A stretch of DNA of 64,000 nt from Arthrobacter sp. D5-1. GTDB taxonomy: Bacteria > Actinomycetota > Actinomycetes > Actinomycetales > Micrococcaceae. Positions 16,597 to 25,623 of the stretch are shown here, in pieces. Position 1 is the first letter of the stretch. Each line of letters starts with the position of its first letter. The position numbers and the translations under genes are program-made. The stretch lies in assembly GCF_017357425.1 (NCBI RefSeq), contig NZ_CP014571.1, forward strand, positions 62,001 through 126,000, written 5' to 3'. Under the pieces are notes generated by a model, which was given only the letters and a program-made list of their open reading frames with translations, was not told the DNA's origin and did no database searches.

Positions 16597-18020
16597 TGGT
16601 GCTTCACCGCCTCTGTTGGTGCGCTGGGTGTCTGTCCTGTGGTGGGTTTACGTGCGGGCGCGCTGCTGCTGGCAGGGGGTTTGCCCACCATGGGAGTGGT
16701 GTCCACCGGCCCGCGGGCCGTGTTGGAGATCATGAGCAGCAAGCCGACGATGATCCAGTTGGCCAAGAGCGAGGAACCACCGGCTGCCAGGAAGGGTGTG
16801 GTCAGGCCCGTCAACGGAATGAGCCGGGTGACACCGCCGATGACGACGAAGCACTGCAGGGCGATCGCGAAGGACAGGCCGCACGCCAGGAGTTTCCCGA
16901 AGGCATCGCGGGTACCGAGGGCGGCGCGGAAGCCGCGCGTGAAGAGCAGCAGGTACAGCATGACGACGGCGAAGAGGCCGATCAGGCCAAGTTCCTCGCC
17001 GATGAGGGCCACGATCATGTCGCTGTTGGCGAACGGAACCAGGTCCGGGCGGCCTTGGCCAAGGCCCGTACCAACCAGCCCGCCGTCGGCCATGCCGAAC
17101 AAGCCCTGCACAATCTGCCCACTGCCACCGGGCGACCTGCCGAAGACCTCCGGGGTGAAGGCGTTGATCCAGCTGTCGATGCGGAAAGCCACGTGCGAGA
17201 AGATCTGCGAGGCAATGAATCCGCCGCCAAGGATCAGCAGCAGGCCAATGACAACCCAGGAGATACGGCTGGTGGCCACGTAAATCATCACGATGAACAG
17301 GCCGAAGAAGAGGATGGAGGAACCGAGGTCACGCTGGAAGACCAGGACCCCGATACTGACCAACCAGGCGGTGATCATGGGCCCGAGGTCCTTGAACCGC
17401 GGGAACTGCATGGGGCCGATCTTCCGGCCGGCCAGGAGGATGAGATCCCGGTTGGAGGAAAGGTACCCGGCAAAGAATATGGCCAGCGTGATCTTGGCGA
17501 TCTCACCTGGTTGGAACGTCATGGGTCCCACTCGGATCCAGACTCGGGCACCGAGGATTTCACCGGCGGAAATGCCCGGTATCAAGGGGAGGATCAGCAG
17601 GAACGCACTGGCTGCCAGTGAGATGTACGTGAAGCGGCGCAAAATCCGGTGGTCCTTGAGGAACCAGATCACGGCGATGGATACTGCCATGGCAATCAGG
17701 GTCCAGCGGAGCTGGTTGTTGCCCGTATCGTCACCTGGACCGTCCATGCGGTGGATCAGGGCAAGCCCCAGACCGTTCAAGGCCACGACAATGGGAAGTA
17801 TTACCGGATCGGCATACTTCGCGCGGAGCCTGAGGACCATGTGGAAGGCAAAAGCCGCCACAGCCAGCAAGCTCGACTGGAACCAGAAGTCCCGGTCCAG
17901 GCCGACGTCGGAATTGATGCTCACCAAGGCACTCGCGCCTACGCCCACGGCAAGGGCCAGCACGATGAGGACAAGTTCAACGTTCCGGCGTGGTTTGGGA
18001 GCAGTTTCAGTCTGTATCAC
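16593..18020 (-). CDS. rodA: RodA/FtsW-type peptidoglycan glycosyltransferase
   Basis: This 475-residue SEDS protein polymerises lipid II into glycan strands. It has about ten to twelve membrane helices and the conserved segments VWIRVGPMTFQPGEIAKI, DLGSSILFFGLF and GGSSLLANWIIVG. The N- and C-termini are cytosolic and hydrophilic. It overlaps both pstP and pbpA by 4 bases, consistent with a RodA-PbpA complex under PknA/PknB and PstP control. Confidence 0.94.
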   Translation of the reverse strand: MIQTETAPKPRRNVELVLIVLALAVGVGASALVSINSDVGLDRDFWFQSSLLAVAAFAFHMVLRLRAKYADPVILPIVVALNGLGLALIHRMDGPGDDTGNNQLRWTLIAMAVSIAVIWFLKDHRILRRFTYISLAASAFLLILPLIPGISAGEILGARVWIRVGPMTFQPGEIAKITLAIFFAGYLSSNRDLILLAGRKIGPMQFPRFKDLGPMITAWLVSIGVLVFQRDLGSSILFFGLFIVMIYVATSRISWVVIGLLLILGGGFIASQIFSHVAFRIDSWINAFTPEVFGRSPGGSGQIVQGLFGMADGGLVGTGLGQGRPDLVPFANSDMIVALIGEELGLIGLFAVVMLYLLLFTRGFRAALGTRDAFGKLLACGLSFAIALQCFVVIGGVTRLIPLTGLTTPFLAAGGSSLLANWIIVGLLLMISNTARGPVDTTPMVGKPPASSSAPARKPTTGQTPSAPTEAVKHQ

Positions 18021-19711
18021 TTGGCCGCCTCACAGGGAGTCGGGACGGGCGAAGGTGTAGCAACGGCTGCAGTACTCGGTACGGGCACGGTACTGGTGGG
18101 CGACGGCGTGGCTGTCGCTGTCGCCGGAGCAGTGGTGGGGCAGTTGGCTGAGGCGCTGCCGGTGTTCTTCAGGTTCTCCACAATGGCCTGTGCGTCGTCG
18201 AGGTCACCTGCGGGAACCGTCTGGCGTACGCTCTGCTGACCGTATTCCGGCAATGAATCCACCTTGATATCGGTTACGGCTTCGAGCCGGGAGAGCTGGA
18301 TGGGGCCGAGTCGCTGCGAGATGCCATTGAAGATAGCGACGCGCTGATCGTATTCGCCCACGTAATAACGGGTTTGGGTCCACGCGTAGCCAAGCCATAG
18401 GCCAACTACGACTCCCACTACAACAACCGCTGCGACGGCGGGCATCAACCAGCGGACGCGGCGCCGTGCAGGTTCCTCGACGTCCAGTCGATCCTGTTCG
18501 GCCTTGTGGGTGAGGACGGTGGCAGCCCTGCGGGCAACCGTCCGGCCTGCCACAGTAGGGATGGAGCCGGTCTCCGCAGCTGTTGCCGCAGCGCCGACCA
18601 GCTCATGGGGGCGGCTGGCCAATTCTTCGCGCAGGACCTCAGCGGACAGGTGCTCGCCCAGGTGCGGATCCGTGGTGATGGGAGGTTCTTTGGACTCATC
18701 CGAGGATGTGGACGCCTCGTCGGATTCGTCGTCTGTGGCGCTGGGGTCGGTGGCACTGAATGACGATCCAGCTTCGGCCTCCCTCGCGGCCTTCTCCTTG
18801 GGCTCGGCCTGCGTGTCCTCGGCCGACTTGGTGGCGGAAGGACCCACAGAGGGCTTGGAGGCGGTGACCGCCCCGGGCTCGTCCACCGCGGCAAGCGCCG
18901 CAGCCGGAACGACGTCGACGGCGGCCGTGTTGACGTCGTCGTCGGTCTCTTCCACGATCTCCAACATCACTACGGTGACGTTGTCCGGGGCGCCGGCTTC
19001 CAGCGTGAGATCAACCAGGATCTCAGCGCATTCGCGAAGGTCCTTGGTCTCACGAACCATGCGCTCCACCACGTGCCCGGCCACGTAGTTGAGGCCATCG
19101 GAGCAGAGCAGCCAGCGTTCGCCGGGTTCGACGTCGAGGACGTCCAGGTCCAGTTCCGGGCTGGCATCGACGTCGCCAAGGACGCGCATCAGGACGTTCT
19201 TGTGGGGATGGGTTTCGGCTTCTTCGGGACGCAGGCGTCCCTCGTCAATGAGCCGCTGCACGAACGTGTGGTCGATGCTGATTTGCTCAAACTTCTTGTT
19301 ACGCAGCCGATATGCGCGGGAGTCACCAATGTGCGCGAAGTGGAGCTTGCGGTCTTCCAGGAGGAGGGCAGTCACAGTAGTTCCCATGCCGGAAAGCTTG
19401 GGATTCTGGTGAACAAGCTCCGAAAGCAGCGAATTGGCCGTCTGGATCTCATCCGCGAGGACAGTCTCTGCGCCGTCAGGATAGTCGTCATGATCGAGGT
19501 GGATCATGTCCAGCACCGTTGACGCCGAGGCAACATCGCCGCCGGCGTGACCACCCATACCGTCGGCCACGACTGCAAGATGGCGGCCCACGTACGCGGA
19601 GTCGTCATTCTTGGAGCGGATCCGTCCGACGTCGGAACGCGCCGCGTAGCGCATGATGAGCGGGCGCTCCGCGGGCTTTTCCTTGCCTTCGGTGGTCTCG
19701 GGGGAGGCCAT
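18017..19711 (-). CDS. pstP: PP2C-type Ser/Thr phosphatase PstP
   Basis: This 564-residue metal-dependent phosphatase reverses PknA/PknB phosphorylation. The PP2C motifs are complete: the RSKNDDSAYVG opening, VADGMGGHAGG, GDSRAYRL, LLCSDGLNYV and GAPDNVTVV. A long acidic Ala/Ser/Glu linker (about residues 265-400) precedes a membrane helix (WLMPAVAAVVVVGVVVGLWL) and an outer domain of about 110 residues. The linker is longer than in mycobacteria. It is coupled to rodA by a 4-base overlap. Confidence 0.94.
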   Translation of the reverse strand: MASPETTEGKEKPAERPLIMRYAARSDVGRIRSKNDDSAYVGRHLAVVADGMGGHAGGDVASASTVLDMIHLDHDDYPDGAETVLADEIQTANSLLSELVHQNPKLSGMGTTVTALLLEDRKLHFAHIGDSRAYRLRNKKFEQISIDHTFVQRLIDEGRLRPEEAETHPHKNVLMRVLGDVDASPELDLDVLDVEPGERWLLCSDGLNYVAGHVVERMVRETKDLRECAEILVDLTLEAGAPDNVTVVMLEIVEETDDDVNTAAVDVVPAAALAAVDEPGAVTASKPSVGPSATKSAEDTQAEPKEKAAREAEAGSSFSATDPSATDDESDEASTSSDESKEPPITTDPHLGEHLSAEVLREELASRPHELVGAAATAAETGSIPTVAGRTVARRAATVLTHKAEQDRLDVEEPARRRVRWLMPAVAAVVVVGVVVGLWLGYAWTQTRYYVGEYDQRVAIFNGISQRLGPIQLSRLEAVTDIKVDSLPEYGQQSVRQTVPAGDLDDAQAIVENLKNTGSASANCPTTAPATATATPSPTSTVPVPSTAAVATPSPVPTPCEAAK

Positions 19712-19714
19712 GGA

Positions 19715-20203
19715 CTACGGCCTCAATTCAATGACCGTCTTGCCGATTCTCACGGGGACGCCAAGCTCAACCGGCAATGCACGGGTGAGCTGTTGATCGG
19801 CCAAGTAGGTGCCGTTGGTGGAGCCGAGGTCCTCAATGAACCAGCGGCTGCCTTGCGGGAACAAGCGTGCGTGCCGGCCCGAAGCGTAGTCGTCTTCCAG
19901 GACCAGGGTGGCTTCCTGCGCGCGGCCCAAAAGAATGGGGCTGGCGGCCAAGGGGACAGTGGTGCCCTTGAGTGGACCCTCTGTCACCACCAGATTGCGG
20001 GCATGCTGGATGGCTGGCGGCGGGGAAGCAGCCAGTTCCGGATGCTTGCGGACTTCGCGGGCTGTGGGAACTCCGGTGACGGCTTTACGGCCGATCTGGA
20101 AGTCGCGGCGCATGGTGGAGACAATGCTGAAGATCAAGACCCACAGCAGCAGGAGGAACCCGAAGCGAAGCGCTGTGATGGTCAGTTCGCTGATGTCGTT
20201 CAC
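19715..20203 (-). CDS. fhaB: FHA-domain protein FhaB (FipA)
   Basis: This 162-residue protein has an N-terminal membrane helix (ALRFGFLLLLWVLIFSIVS) and a C-terminal FHA domain. The FHA phosphothreonine-binding residues appear as ILLGRAQEATLVLEDDYASGRHARL and GSTNGTYLADQQL. It reads phosphorylation by the kinases encoded downstream and links them to septal wall synthesis. It overlaps the fhaA stop by 4 bases. Confidence 0.93.
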   Translation of the reverse strand: MNDISELTITALRFGFLLLLWVLIFSIVSTMRRDFQIGRKAVTGVPTAREVRKHPELAASPPPAIQHARNLVVTEGPLKGTTVPLAASPILLGRAQEATLVLEDDYASGRHARLFPQGSRWFIEDLGSTNGTYLADQQLTRALPVELGVPVRIGKTVIELRP

Positions 20204-20949
20204 GCGTTGCCACCCGGGGTTTGGGGGAGAAGGCGGAAAATGATCTTGGTACGTCCCATCGTGATGGTTGAGCCGTCTGTAAGTTCCACGCTGCCGTTTA
20301 CCTTATGCCCGTTGACGTAGCTGCCGTTGGTGGAGCCAAGGTCAACGGCCCACGTGCTGCCGTTCTGTGTGCGGACCTCAAGGTGTTTCCGGGAGACGCC
20401 GGTGTCATCCACCAGGATGTCGGCCTCCGAGGAGCGTCCCAGCACCACGGACTGGGCATTGAGGGAGTACCGCTGGCCACCAATGTCCAGAACTGGCTGG
20501 AGACGGGTGGGACGCCGGGCCGGTGCGGCCGGAACGTTGGCCCGTGGGGCCTGGGGGGCGGGTGCGGCGTCATCGGAGGATTTCTCGGTCCGGGAAGTGA
20601 TCTCAAAGTGCCCGGCACGTTCTTCGTCATTGCGGCGGAACGAAATCCTGACTGCGCCTTGGAGCGTGTAGCCCTGGCTGCGGACGTGCTGGATGACGAC
20701 GTCGCAGAGTTCCTCTGCCAAGGGAGTTCCCCATTCCTGGGCCCTGGCAAAATCTTCGTCACTGAGCAGGACATCGAAGACATTGGGAGCGAGGGTGCGG
20801 CCGGCAGCGATGGTGATGGACTTGTTGTCCAACTCGCGCCTCAACTTGCTCGCAATCTCCACCGGCTCAACACGTGCCCGCGACCCTGTGGAGAAGACGT
20901 TGCGAACGGCTTTTTCAATGCCGCGCTCGACTTTGTCCAGCAAACCCAT
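20200..20949 (-). CDS. fhaA: FhaA: DUF3662 plus FHA domain protein
   Basis: The start is the ATG at 20949 (MGLLDKVERGIEKAVRNVF), which follows a strong GGAAAGGAGAAGG; the open frame extends to 21042. The 249-residue protein has an N-terminal DUF3662 domain, a Pro/Ala-rich linker, and a C-terminal FHA domain (VVLGRSSEADILVDDTGVSR, DLGSTNGSYVNG). FhaA binds phosphorylated partners such as MviN-type flippase complexes in mycobacteria. It is the first gene of the operon, so the promoter should lie in 20950-21100. Confidence 0.93.
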   Translation of the reverse strand: MGLLDKVERGIEKAVRNVFSTGSRARVEPVEIASKLRRELDNKSITIAAGRTLAPNVFDVLLSDEDFARAQEWGTPLAEELCDVVIQHVRSQGYTLQGAVRISFRRNDEERAGHFEITSRTEKSSDDAAPAPQAPRANVPAAPARRPTRLQPVLDIGGQRYSLNAQSVVLGRSSEADILVDDTGVSRKHLEVRTQNGSTWAVDLGSTNGSYVNGHKVNGSVELTDGSTITMGRTKIIFRLLPQTPGGNA

Positions 20950-21319
20950 GTCCTTCTCCTTTCCTTGCCGCGGCACCCGTTGTGCCTGGTCCGATAGTCC
21001 GTCTGCGCACACGGCGAAGTACGCGCCTGACGGCCCTTCCACTTCCCGATACTACTGGGACTGACTGGGAATGGCCTTAATCCACAACGCCTTGCGACCC
21101 GGAAAAGTTCGCTCCCGGCCCTCGCTGGTGCGGGAGGCGGCCCATGAAATTTCCGTGGAGTTCCGCCGCTGGGACGGGAATTTTCCGGGCTCCGGGGTCT
21201 CGCGGAGGGGGTGCCATCTCCCGATTGGTGTTTTGCCGGGAATGTCCGTTATGCTTTATCTCGCTGCTTTTGAAGGAAACGAAGCTGGGAAACCCGCTGA
21301 ATCTGGAAAAAGAAGTTGC

Positions 21320-21402
21320 GCGCGAGTGGCGGAACGGCAGACGCGCTGGCTTCAGGTGCCAGTATCCGAAAGGGTGTGGGGGTTCAAATCCCCCCTCGCG
21401 CA
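21320..21402 (+). tRNA. tRNA-Leu (anticodon CAG)
   Basis: The 83-base gene folds as a class II tRNA. The acceptor arms are GCGCGAG (21320-21326) and CTCGCGC (21395-21401) with discriminator A. The anticodon stem CTGGC/GCCAG encloses TTCAGGT with anticodon CAG, a variable arm follows, and the T arm is GGGGGTTCAAATCCCCC. The 3' CCA is not encoded. A leucine tRNA sits beside fhaA in M. tuberculosis too. Confidence 0.96.
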
Positions 21403-21411
21403 CGCAATTGA

Positions 21412-21441
21412 AAGAGCCCCGGTCTTAGGACCGGGGCTCTT
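21412..21441 (+). terminator. Intrinsic terminator after tRNA-Leu
   Basis: AAGAGCCCCGGTC and its complement form a 13-bp stem around a 4-base loop, ending in TTTTGTTTT. It lies 10 bases beyond the tRNA. Confidence 0.92.
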
Positions 21442-21457
21442 TTGTTTTCCAGGGGAT

Positions 21458-21523
21458 CCCAACTGGGTGACAGATAACGTTCTGTTGGCGCTTCGTAGGA
21501 GCAGTTGCTGTTACCTAGTTGGG
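21458..21523. repeat. 66-bp palindromic repeat, copy 1
   Basis: The element has terminal inverted repeats CCCAACTGGGTGACAG and CTGTTACCTAGTTGGG around a 34-base centre. A second copy of exactly the same length lies at 58831-58896, with near-identical ends and a diverged centre. Both are intergenic. It may be a MITE- or REP-like element. Confidence 0.7.
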
Positions 21524-21540
21524 TGAGGTGCGCGGAACCG

Positions 21541-22239
21541 TCAGCTGCGCGCAGAACCCGTGAACCGGCGTCGTGAGTTGCTCAGGTGCAGGCGCATGGC
21601 TGCCGCGGCAGCCACTTGATCACCCTCTGCGATTGCTGCGTATATAGAGGAGTGCTCGTGGACGACCTGGGCGAAGCGTTCGGGGGAGTCCTGGTCTTCG
21701 CTGGCGACGAGGCGCGGGCGGGGCATGGTGATCATGGTTTGGCCCAGGGCGGAGATGCAATCCGTATAAAAGGGGTTGCCTGTAGCTGCAGCCACGGCGC
21801 GGTGGAACTCGAAATCCGCTTTCATGGAGTGCGCCGGGTGGCCTGAACTCGCGGTGAACTGTTCCAAGGCGCCGTGCACGGCCTTGAGTTGGTGTTCGGT
21901 GTGGTTTTTCGCTGCCAATGCGGCAGCTTCGGTCTCGACGCCGATCCTGAAATCGAGCATGTGCAGCCGGTCTTCCATGCTGGATACCGAGCGTGTTCCT
22001 GGCGCTGCTGCTGGACCTTCCGCGGGCGGGGTCAGCGCGAAGCTGCCGCGCCCGCGTTCGGTTTCCACCAATCCCTCGGCTTGCAGTCGGGTCAGGGCCG
22101 AGCGGACGACCGTCCGGCTCACCCCGAACTCGCTGATGAGGGTGTTTTCGCTGGGGAGCTTCTCACCTGGTTGGATGGCGCCGTCGACGATGCGGTTGCG
22201 GAGGTCGGCGGCGAGATCCGCGGTCAGGTTTCGGCTCAT
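21541..22239 (-). CDS. GntR/FadR-type (FCD domain) transcriptional regulator
   Basis: This 232-residue regulator has an N-terminal winged HTH (GAIQPGEKLPSENTLISEFGVSRTVVRSALTRLQ) and a C-terminal helical FCD ligand-binding domain (DFRIGVETEAAALAAKNH, DFEFHRAVAAATGNPFY, EHSSIYAAIAEGD). It lies 10 bases downstream of the enolase-superfamily gene on the same strand and probably represses it through the palindrome at 23420-23444. The ligand is probably the sugar acid or its product. Confidence 0.88.
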   Translation of the reverse strand: MSRNLTADLAADLRNRIVDGAIQPGEKLPSENTLISEFGVSRTVVRSALTRLQAEGLVETERGRGSFALTPPAEGPAAAPGTRSVSSMEDRLHMLDFRIGVETEAAALAAKNHTEHQLKAVHGALEQFTASSGHPAHSMKADFEFHRAVAAATGNPFYTDCISALGQTMITMPRPRLVASEDQDSPERFAQVVHEHSSIYAAIAEGDQVAAAAAMRLHLSNSRRRFTGSARS

Positions 22240-22249
22240 GAGTTCAAGA

Positions 22250-23377
22250 TTACGCGCCGAACTCCACTGATTCCGTGGTCCACGCGCGGGCCTGATCGCT
22301 GAGCGTGACTCCCAAACCGGGGCGGTCCGGGACGATCATGCGGCCGTTTTTGGTCTCCAGGCGTTCCTCGAACAGGGGGTCGAGCCAGTCGAAGTGCTCC
22401 ACCCACGGCTCGCGTGGGTACGCGGCGGCCAGGTGCAGGTGGATCTCCATGGCGAAGTGCGGTGCCAGGCCGAGTCCGCGTTCATCCGCGAGGGCGGCGA
22501 GGCGCAGGAATTGGGTGATGCCGCCGACGCGGGGGGCGTCGGGCTGGATGATGTCGCAGCTGTTGGCGTTGATGAGGCCCTTGTGTTCAGCAACGGATGC
22601 GAGCATCTCGCCCGTTGCAATGGGCGTATCCAGGACCTGGGCCAAGTGTGCGTGGCCCTCAAAGTCGTAGGCATCCAGCGGTTCTTCGATCCAGATGAGG
22701 TTGAATTCCTCCAACTGGCGGCCCATGCGCAGCGCCGTGGCACGGTCCCACTGCTGGTTGGCGTCCACCATAAGCGGGACGTCCCAGCCGATGTGCTCGC
22801 GGACTCCGGCCACGCGACGCAGGTCTTCTTTGGAATCAGGCAGTCCGACCTTGATCTTGATGCCGCCGATGCCCTCATCGATTGACCGGGTGGCGCGTTC
22901 CTTGACCTCGTCCAGTGTGGCGTTGAGGAAGCCGCCTGAGGTGTTGTAGGTCTGGACGGAGTCGCGGTAGGAGCCGAGCAGTTTGGCCAGAGGGAGTCCG
23001 GCGCGCTTGGCTTTGAGGTCATAGAGTGCGATGTCGATCGCGGCAAGTGCCTGCGTTGCCACGCCCGAGCGACCCACCGATGCGCCGGCCCAGAGGAGCT
23101 TGGTGTAGATCTTGCCGATGTCGTTCGGGTCCTCGCCGATGATGCCTTCGGCGACTTCCTTGGCGTGGGCGTACTGTGCGGGTCCGCCTGCACGCTTGGA
23201 GTAGCTGAAGCCGATGCCGCTGTGGCCCTGCTCCGTGGTGATCTCGGCGAACAGGAACACTACTTCGGTCATGGGCTTCTGCCTGCCGGTGAAGACTTTC
23301 GCGTCGCTGATCGGTACGGTGAGGGGCAAACGAGCCGTGGACAGCTTGACGTGGCGAATGAGATCTACGGTACTCAT
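22250..23377 (-). CDS. Mandelate racemase/muconate lactonizing-type enolase-superfamily enzyme, probable sugar-acid dehydratase
   Basis: The start is the ATG at 23377 behind AGGAG; the open frame reaches 23413. The 375-residue enzyme has a KIKVG (KxK) acid/base motif. Metal ligands are in LMVDANQQW, IEEPLDAYD and ATGEMLAS, and the opposite-face base is His in APHFAMEIHLHL. KxK plus this His is typical of galactarate/talarate and related acid-sugar dehydratases. The substrate is not determined. It forms a two-gene operon with the GntR regulator. Confidence 0.85.
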   Translation of the reverse strand: MSTVDLIRHVKLSTARLPLTVPISDAKVFTGRQKPMTEVVFLFAEITTEQGHSGIGFSYSKRAGGPAQYAHAKEVAEGIIGEDPNDIGKIYTKLLWAGASVGRSGVATQALAAIDIALYDLKAKRAGLPLAKLLGSYRDSVQTYNTSGGFLNATLDEVKERATRSIDEGIGGIKIKVGLPDSKEDLRRVAGVREHIGWDVPLMVDANQQWDRATALRMGRQLEEFNLIWIEEPLDAYDFEGHAHLAQVLDTPIATGEMLASVAEHKGLINANSCDIIQPDAPRVGGITQFLRLAALADERGLGLAPHFAMEIHLHLAAAYPREPWVEHFDWLDPLFEERLETKNGRMIVPDRPGLGVTLSDQARAWTTESVEFGA

Positions 23378-23419
23378 GGTTCTCCTAGTGGGTGCGGCAT
23401 CCTTGCCTGCCACTTAGGA

Positions 23420-23444
23420 TACAAGTTGTAAACTTATACTACAA
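23420..23444. promoter_or_regulatory. Candidate GntR operator
   Basis: TACAAGTTGTA (23420-23430) is a perfect palindrome. Together with TACAA at 23440-23444 it also gives TTGTA-N9-TACAA. It lies between the divergent dehydratase and 94-residue genes. FCD regulators commonly bind TNGTNNNACNA-like sites. Confidence 0.55.
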
Positions 23445-23446
23445 GG

Positions 23447-23731
23447 GTGGGGATCTTTGTGGCGACGGCTGAGGCTTCGCATACTCACTTGTTTCCCGGG
23501 GCTGTTGTCAAAGTTCACGGATCAGGGGCGCAGTTGGTGGTCACCTTCTCGGACGGCGCTTCCGCAGCCGCTGAAATAGTCGACGACGGCGGCAAGCCCG
23601 CCTTGGTCGTGGAGGCGTACACCACGAGTTCCGGGACGGTGATCCCGCGCAAGATGTGGTTTGTGAGCGCTTCCGAAACAGAGGGTGCTGAAGGGTGGCT
23701 GAAGGTGGGCCGGGCAGTGGTGTTGGAATGA
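23447..23731 (+). CDS. Small hypothetical protein divergent from the sugar-acid dehydratase
   Basis: This is an ORF of 94 codons starting at GTG 23447 (GTG 23459 is an alternative). The protein is soluble and probably all-beta: LVVTFSDGASAAAEIVDDGG followed by PALVVEAYTTSSGTVIPRKMW. No family is recognised. The likely operator touches its start, so it is probably co-regulated with the dehydratase. Confidence 0.5.
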   Translation: MGIFVATAEASHTHLFPGAVVKVHGSGAQLVVTFSDGASAAAEIVDDGGKPALVVEAYTTSSGTVIPRKMWFVSASETEGAEGWLKVGRAVVLE

Positions 23732-23767
23732 TGAACGTTCAGGCGGGCTCGACCGGGTGCGGGGTCA

Positions 23768-24394
23768 TCAGATCCAGCCCTGTTGCCAGGCTTTCTCGGC
23801 CGCTTCGTGCCGCGAAACGGCCCCGAGTTTCATCATTGCCGAGGACAGGTAATTGCGCACGGTTCCGGGGGCGAGTCGCAGTTGCCCGGCAACCTGCGTC
23901 ACGCTGGACGTTGACCTGCTGTACCTCAATACATCAAGTTCGCGGTCGGTGAGGGGGCAGCGCTCGGCGGCCAGGGCCGTAGCTGCAATTTCAGGGTCGA
24001 TATACCGTTTGCCGCCGGCCACGCCCCGGATGACGTGGGCCAGGTCTTCAGCGGGTGTGGATTTGGGAACGAAACCCGAAACCTTCGAGGCCAAGGCCCG
24101 GCGCAACACCCCGGGGCGGGCGTGGCGAGTGACGATGATGACACGTGTTGTGACGGTTGCCAGGATGCGGGTTGCTGCCTCGACTCCGTCCATCCTGGGC
24201 ATTTCCAAATCCAAGAGGCAGATGTCCGGCTGAAACTCCAGTGCCAACTCCGCGGCGGTGACACCGTTGTCGGCGCTGGCAACCACCTCGATGTCAGGCT
24301 CCAGCCCCAAAAGAGCCTCCAAGGCGCCGCGGATGAGATGTTCGTCGTCGGCTATCAGCAAGCGAATGCGCTGCAGGTCATCAAGATCGTTCAC
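23768..24394 (-). CDS. DesR-type response regulator (NarL/LuxR family)
   Basis: This 208-residue protein has a receiver domain (LLIADDEHLIRGALEALL, phospho-acceptor Asp in ICLLDLEMPRMDG) and a C-terminal LuxR-type HTH. The HTH reads LTDRELDVLRYSRSTSSVTQVAGQL, with LAPGTVRNYLSSAMMKLG. It is coupled by a 4-base overlap to the histidine kinase gene and forms a classic two-component pair. The family controls membrane-lipid or export genes in Firmicutes; here no target gene is adjacent. Confidence 0.92.
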   Translation of the reverse strand: MNDLDDLQRIRLLIADDEHLIRGALEALLGLEPDIEVVASADNGVTAAELALEFQPDICLLDLEMPRMDGVEAATRILATVTTRVIIVTRHARPGVLRRALASKVSGFVPKSTPAEDLAHVIRGVAGGKRYIDPEIAATALAAERCPLTDRELDVLRYSRSTSSVTQVAGQLRLAPGTVRNYLSSAMMKLGAVSRHEAAEKAWQQGWI

Positions 24395-25623
24395 GAAGCA
24401 ATTCCTTGGGAGGGGACCGATGCCTGAAGTTCAAAGCGCTCCGCGTCCAAGATCGTTTCGACCTGACCACCCAGTGCCGAAATCCGTTCGCGAAGGCCCT
24501 TAAGGCCATTGCCGGGTGACTTGTTGACGAGCGAATCGCTTGTTACTCCGTTGTTGCGAATGGTGAGGTTGCAGCTATCCGCGGAAGCAACCAGCGTGAT
24601 GGAAGCCAGTGTTGCATCGCTGTGCCTAAGGATGTTGGTGGTGGCTTCGCGAACCGCCATGGCCAGCGCCTTATGAACGTCGGGGTTTCCAGGAATCGGG
24701 TCAATCGTGAGTTCGCAATGCGCTCCAGCGGCCGAAAGTACTTCGCGTGCGTTCTCGAGTTCGTTTTCGAGAACTGTTCCGCGGTATCCGGAGACCAGGG
24801 AGCGGGTTTCCTCCAGCGCCTGTTTCGCGGAGAGCCGCGCATCGTGAATATGCCCGCGGGCAGCATCGAGATCGATAGTGAGCAGTCGTTCCGCAAGTTC
24901 GGACTTCAGGGCAATGACTTGGAGGTGGTGCCCCTGGATATCATGCAGGTCCGCGGCAAAGCGCAGCCGCTCCTGGGCAACGGCCAGTTCCCCTGCCATG
25001 AGCCGGTGCCTGTCCAGCTCCACAACTATCCGCCACCACCACAAGCTGCTGATCAAGACCACGGGCATCAATGCGGCATAGCTGAGAAGCATGCGTAAGC
25101 CGGGCTCTTCCGGGAATCCGTAGCCGTGGCCATGCAGCAGCGAGTAGATGGTGGGATGCAAAAGCGTCGTTGTGAGGCCAGCGCCCAGTACGACCAGCCG
25201 CTGGCGGGAAGGAAGCAGGCAAGCCACCAGGGACGCAGCCAACCACAGCGGCAGGCTCCACATGAGCGCATTGCTGGTAGAGAACAGGCCCAACACCCAA
25301 ACGGCGACAGAAGAAACAAGCAGCGCCAGCGTCCAGGGAGTGCTCGGAAGTCCTCCGTTCAGGCCTGCCCGCAGGAACCAGCAGTACCGGATTTGGGCGG
25401 CCACCACGATGAACAGTGCAAGAAGGAGAAGCCCGGCAACGCCTTCGGAGCGGGAGGTGAACGCTTCCAGGGCAAGAATGACCAGCATGAAATCGAGAAC
25501 CACGAGGATGAACACCATGGAACCGAGGGTGTACGTCCACGTCGTGCGTACGCTGCGACCCGGGCGTGCGGTGGGCTGCGGAACCTCAAGGTTCGTGGCT
25601 GCAAGGTTCGTGGCGGCTGGCAT
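24391..25623 (-). CDS. DesK-type sensor histidine kinase
   Basis: This 410-residue membrane kinase has several N-terminal membrane helices (residues about 30-190), a HisKA_3 dimerisation helix with phospho-acceptor His in FAADLHDIQGHHLQVI, and a HATPase domain (VREATTNILRHSDA, GNGLKGLRERISALGG). The stimulus is probably membrane-related, by analogy with DesK. It is transcribed ahead of its response regulator. Confidence 0.91.
   Translation of the reverse strand: MPAATNLAATNLEVPQPTARPGRSVRTTWTYTLGSMVFILVVLDFMLVILALEAFTSRSEGVAGLLLLALFIVVAAQIRYCWFLRAGLNGGLPSTPWTLALLVSSVAVWVLGLFSTSNALMWSLPLWLAASLVACLLPSRQRLVVLGAGLTTTLLHPTIYSLLHGHGYGFPEEPGLRMLLSYAALMPVVLISSLWWWRIVVELDRHRLMAGELAVAQERLRFAADLHDIQGHHLQVIALKSELAERLLTIDLDAARGHIHDARLSAKQALEETRSLVSGYRGTVLENELENAREVLSAAGAHCELTIDPIPGNPDVHKALAMAVREATTNILRHSDATLASITLVASADSCNLTIRNNGVTSDSLVNKSPGNGLKGLRERISALGGQVETILDAERFELQASVPSQGIAS

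Noticed and set aside
16596..17621. 341-codon plus-strand ORF opposite rodA
   Set aside because: It is rich in Gly, Arg, Asp and His, as expected from the reverse strand of a membrane protein gene; rodA itself is unmistakable.
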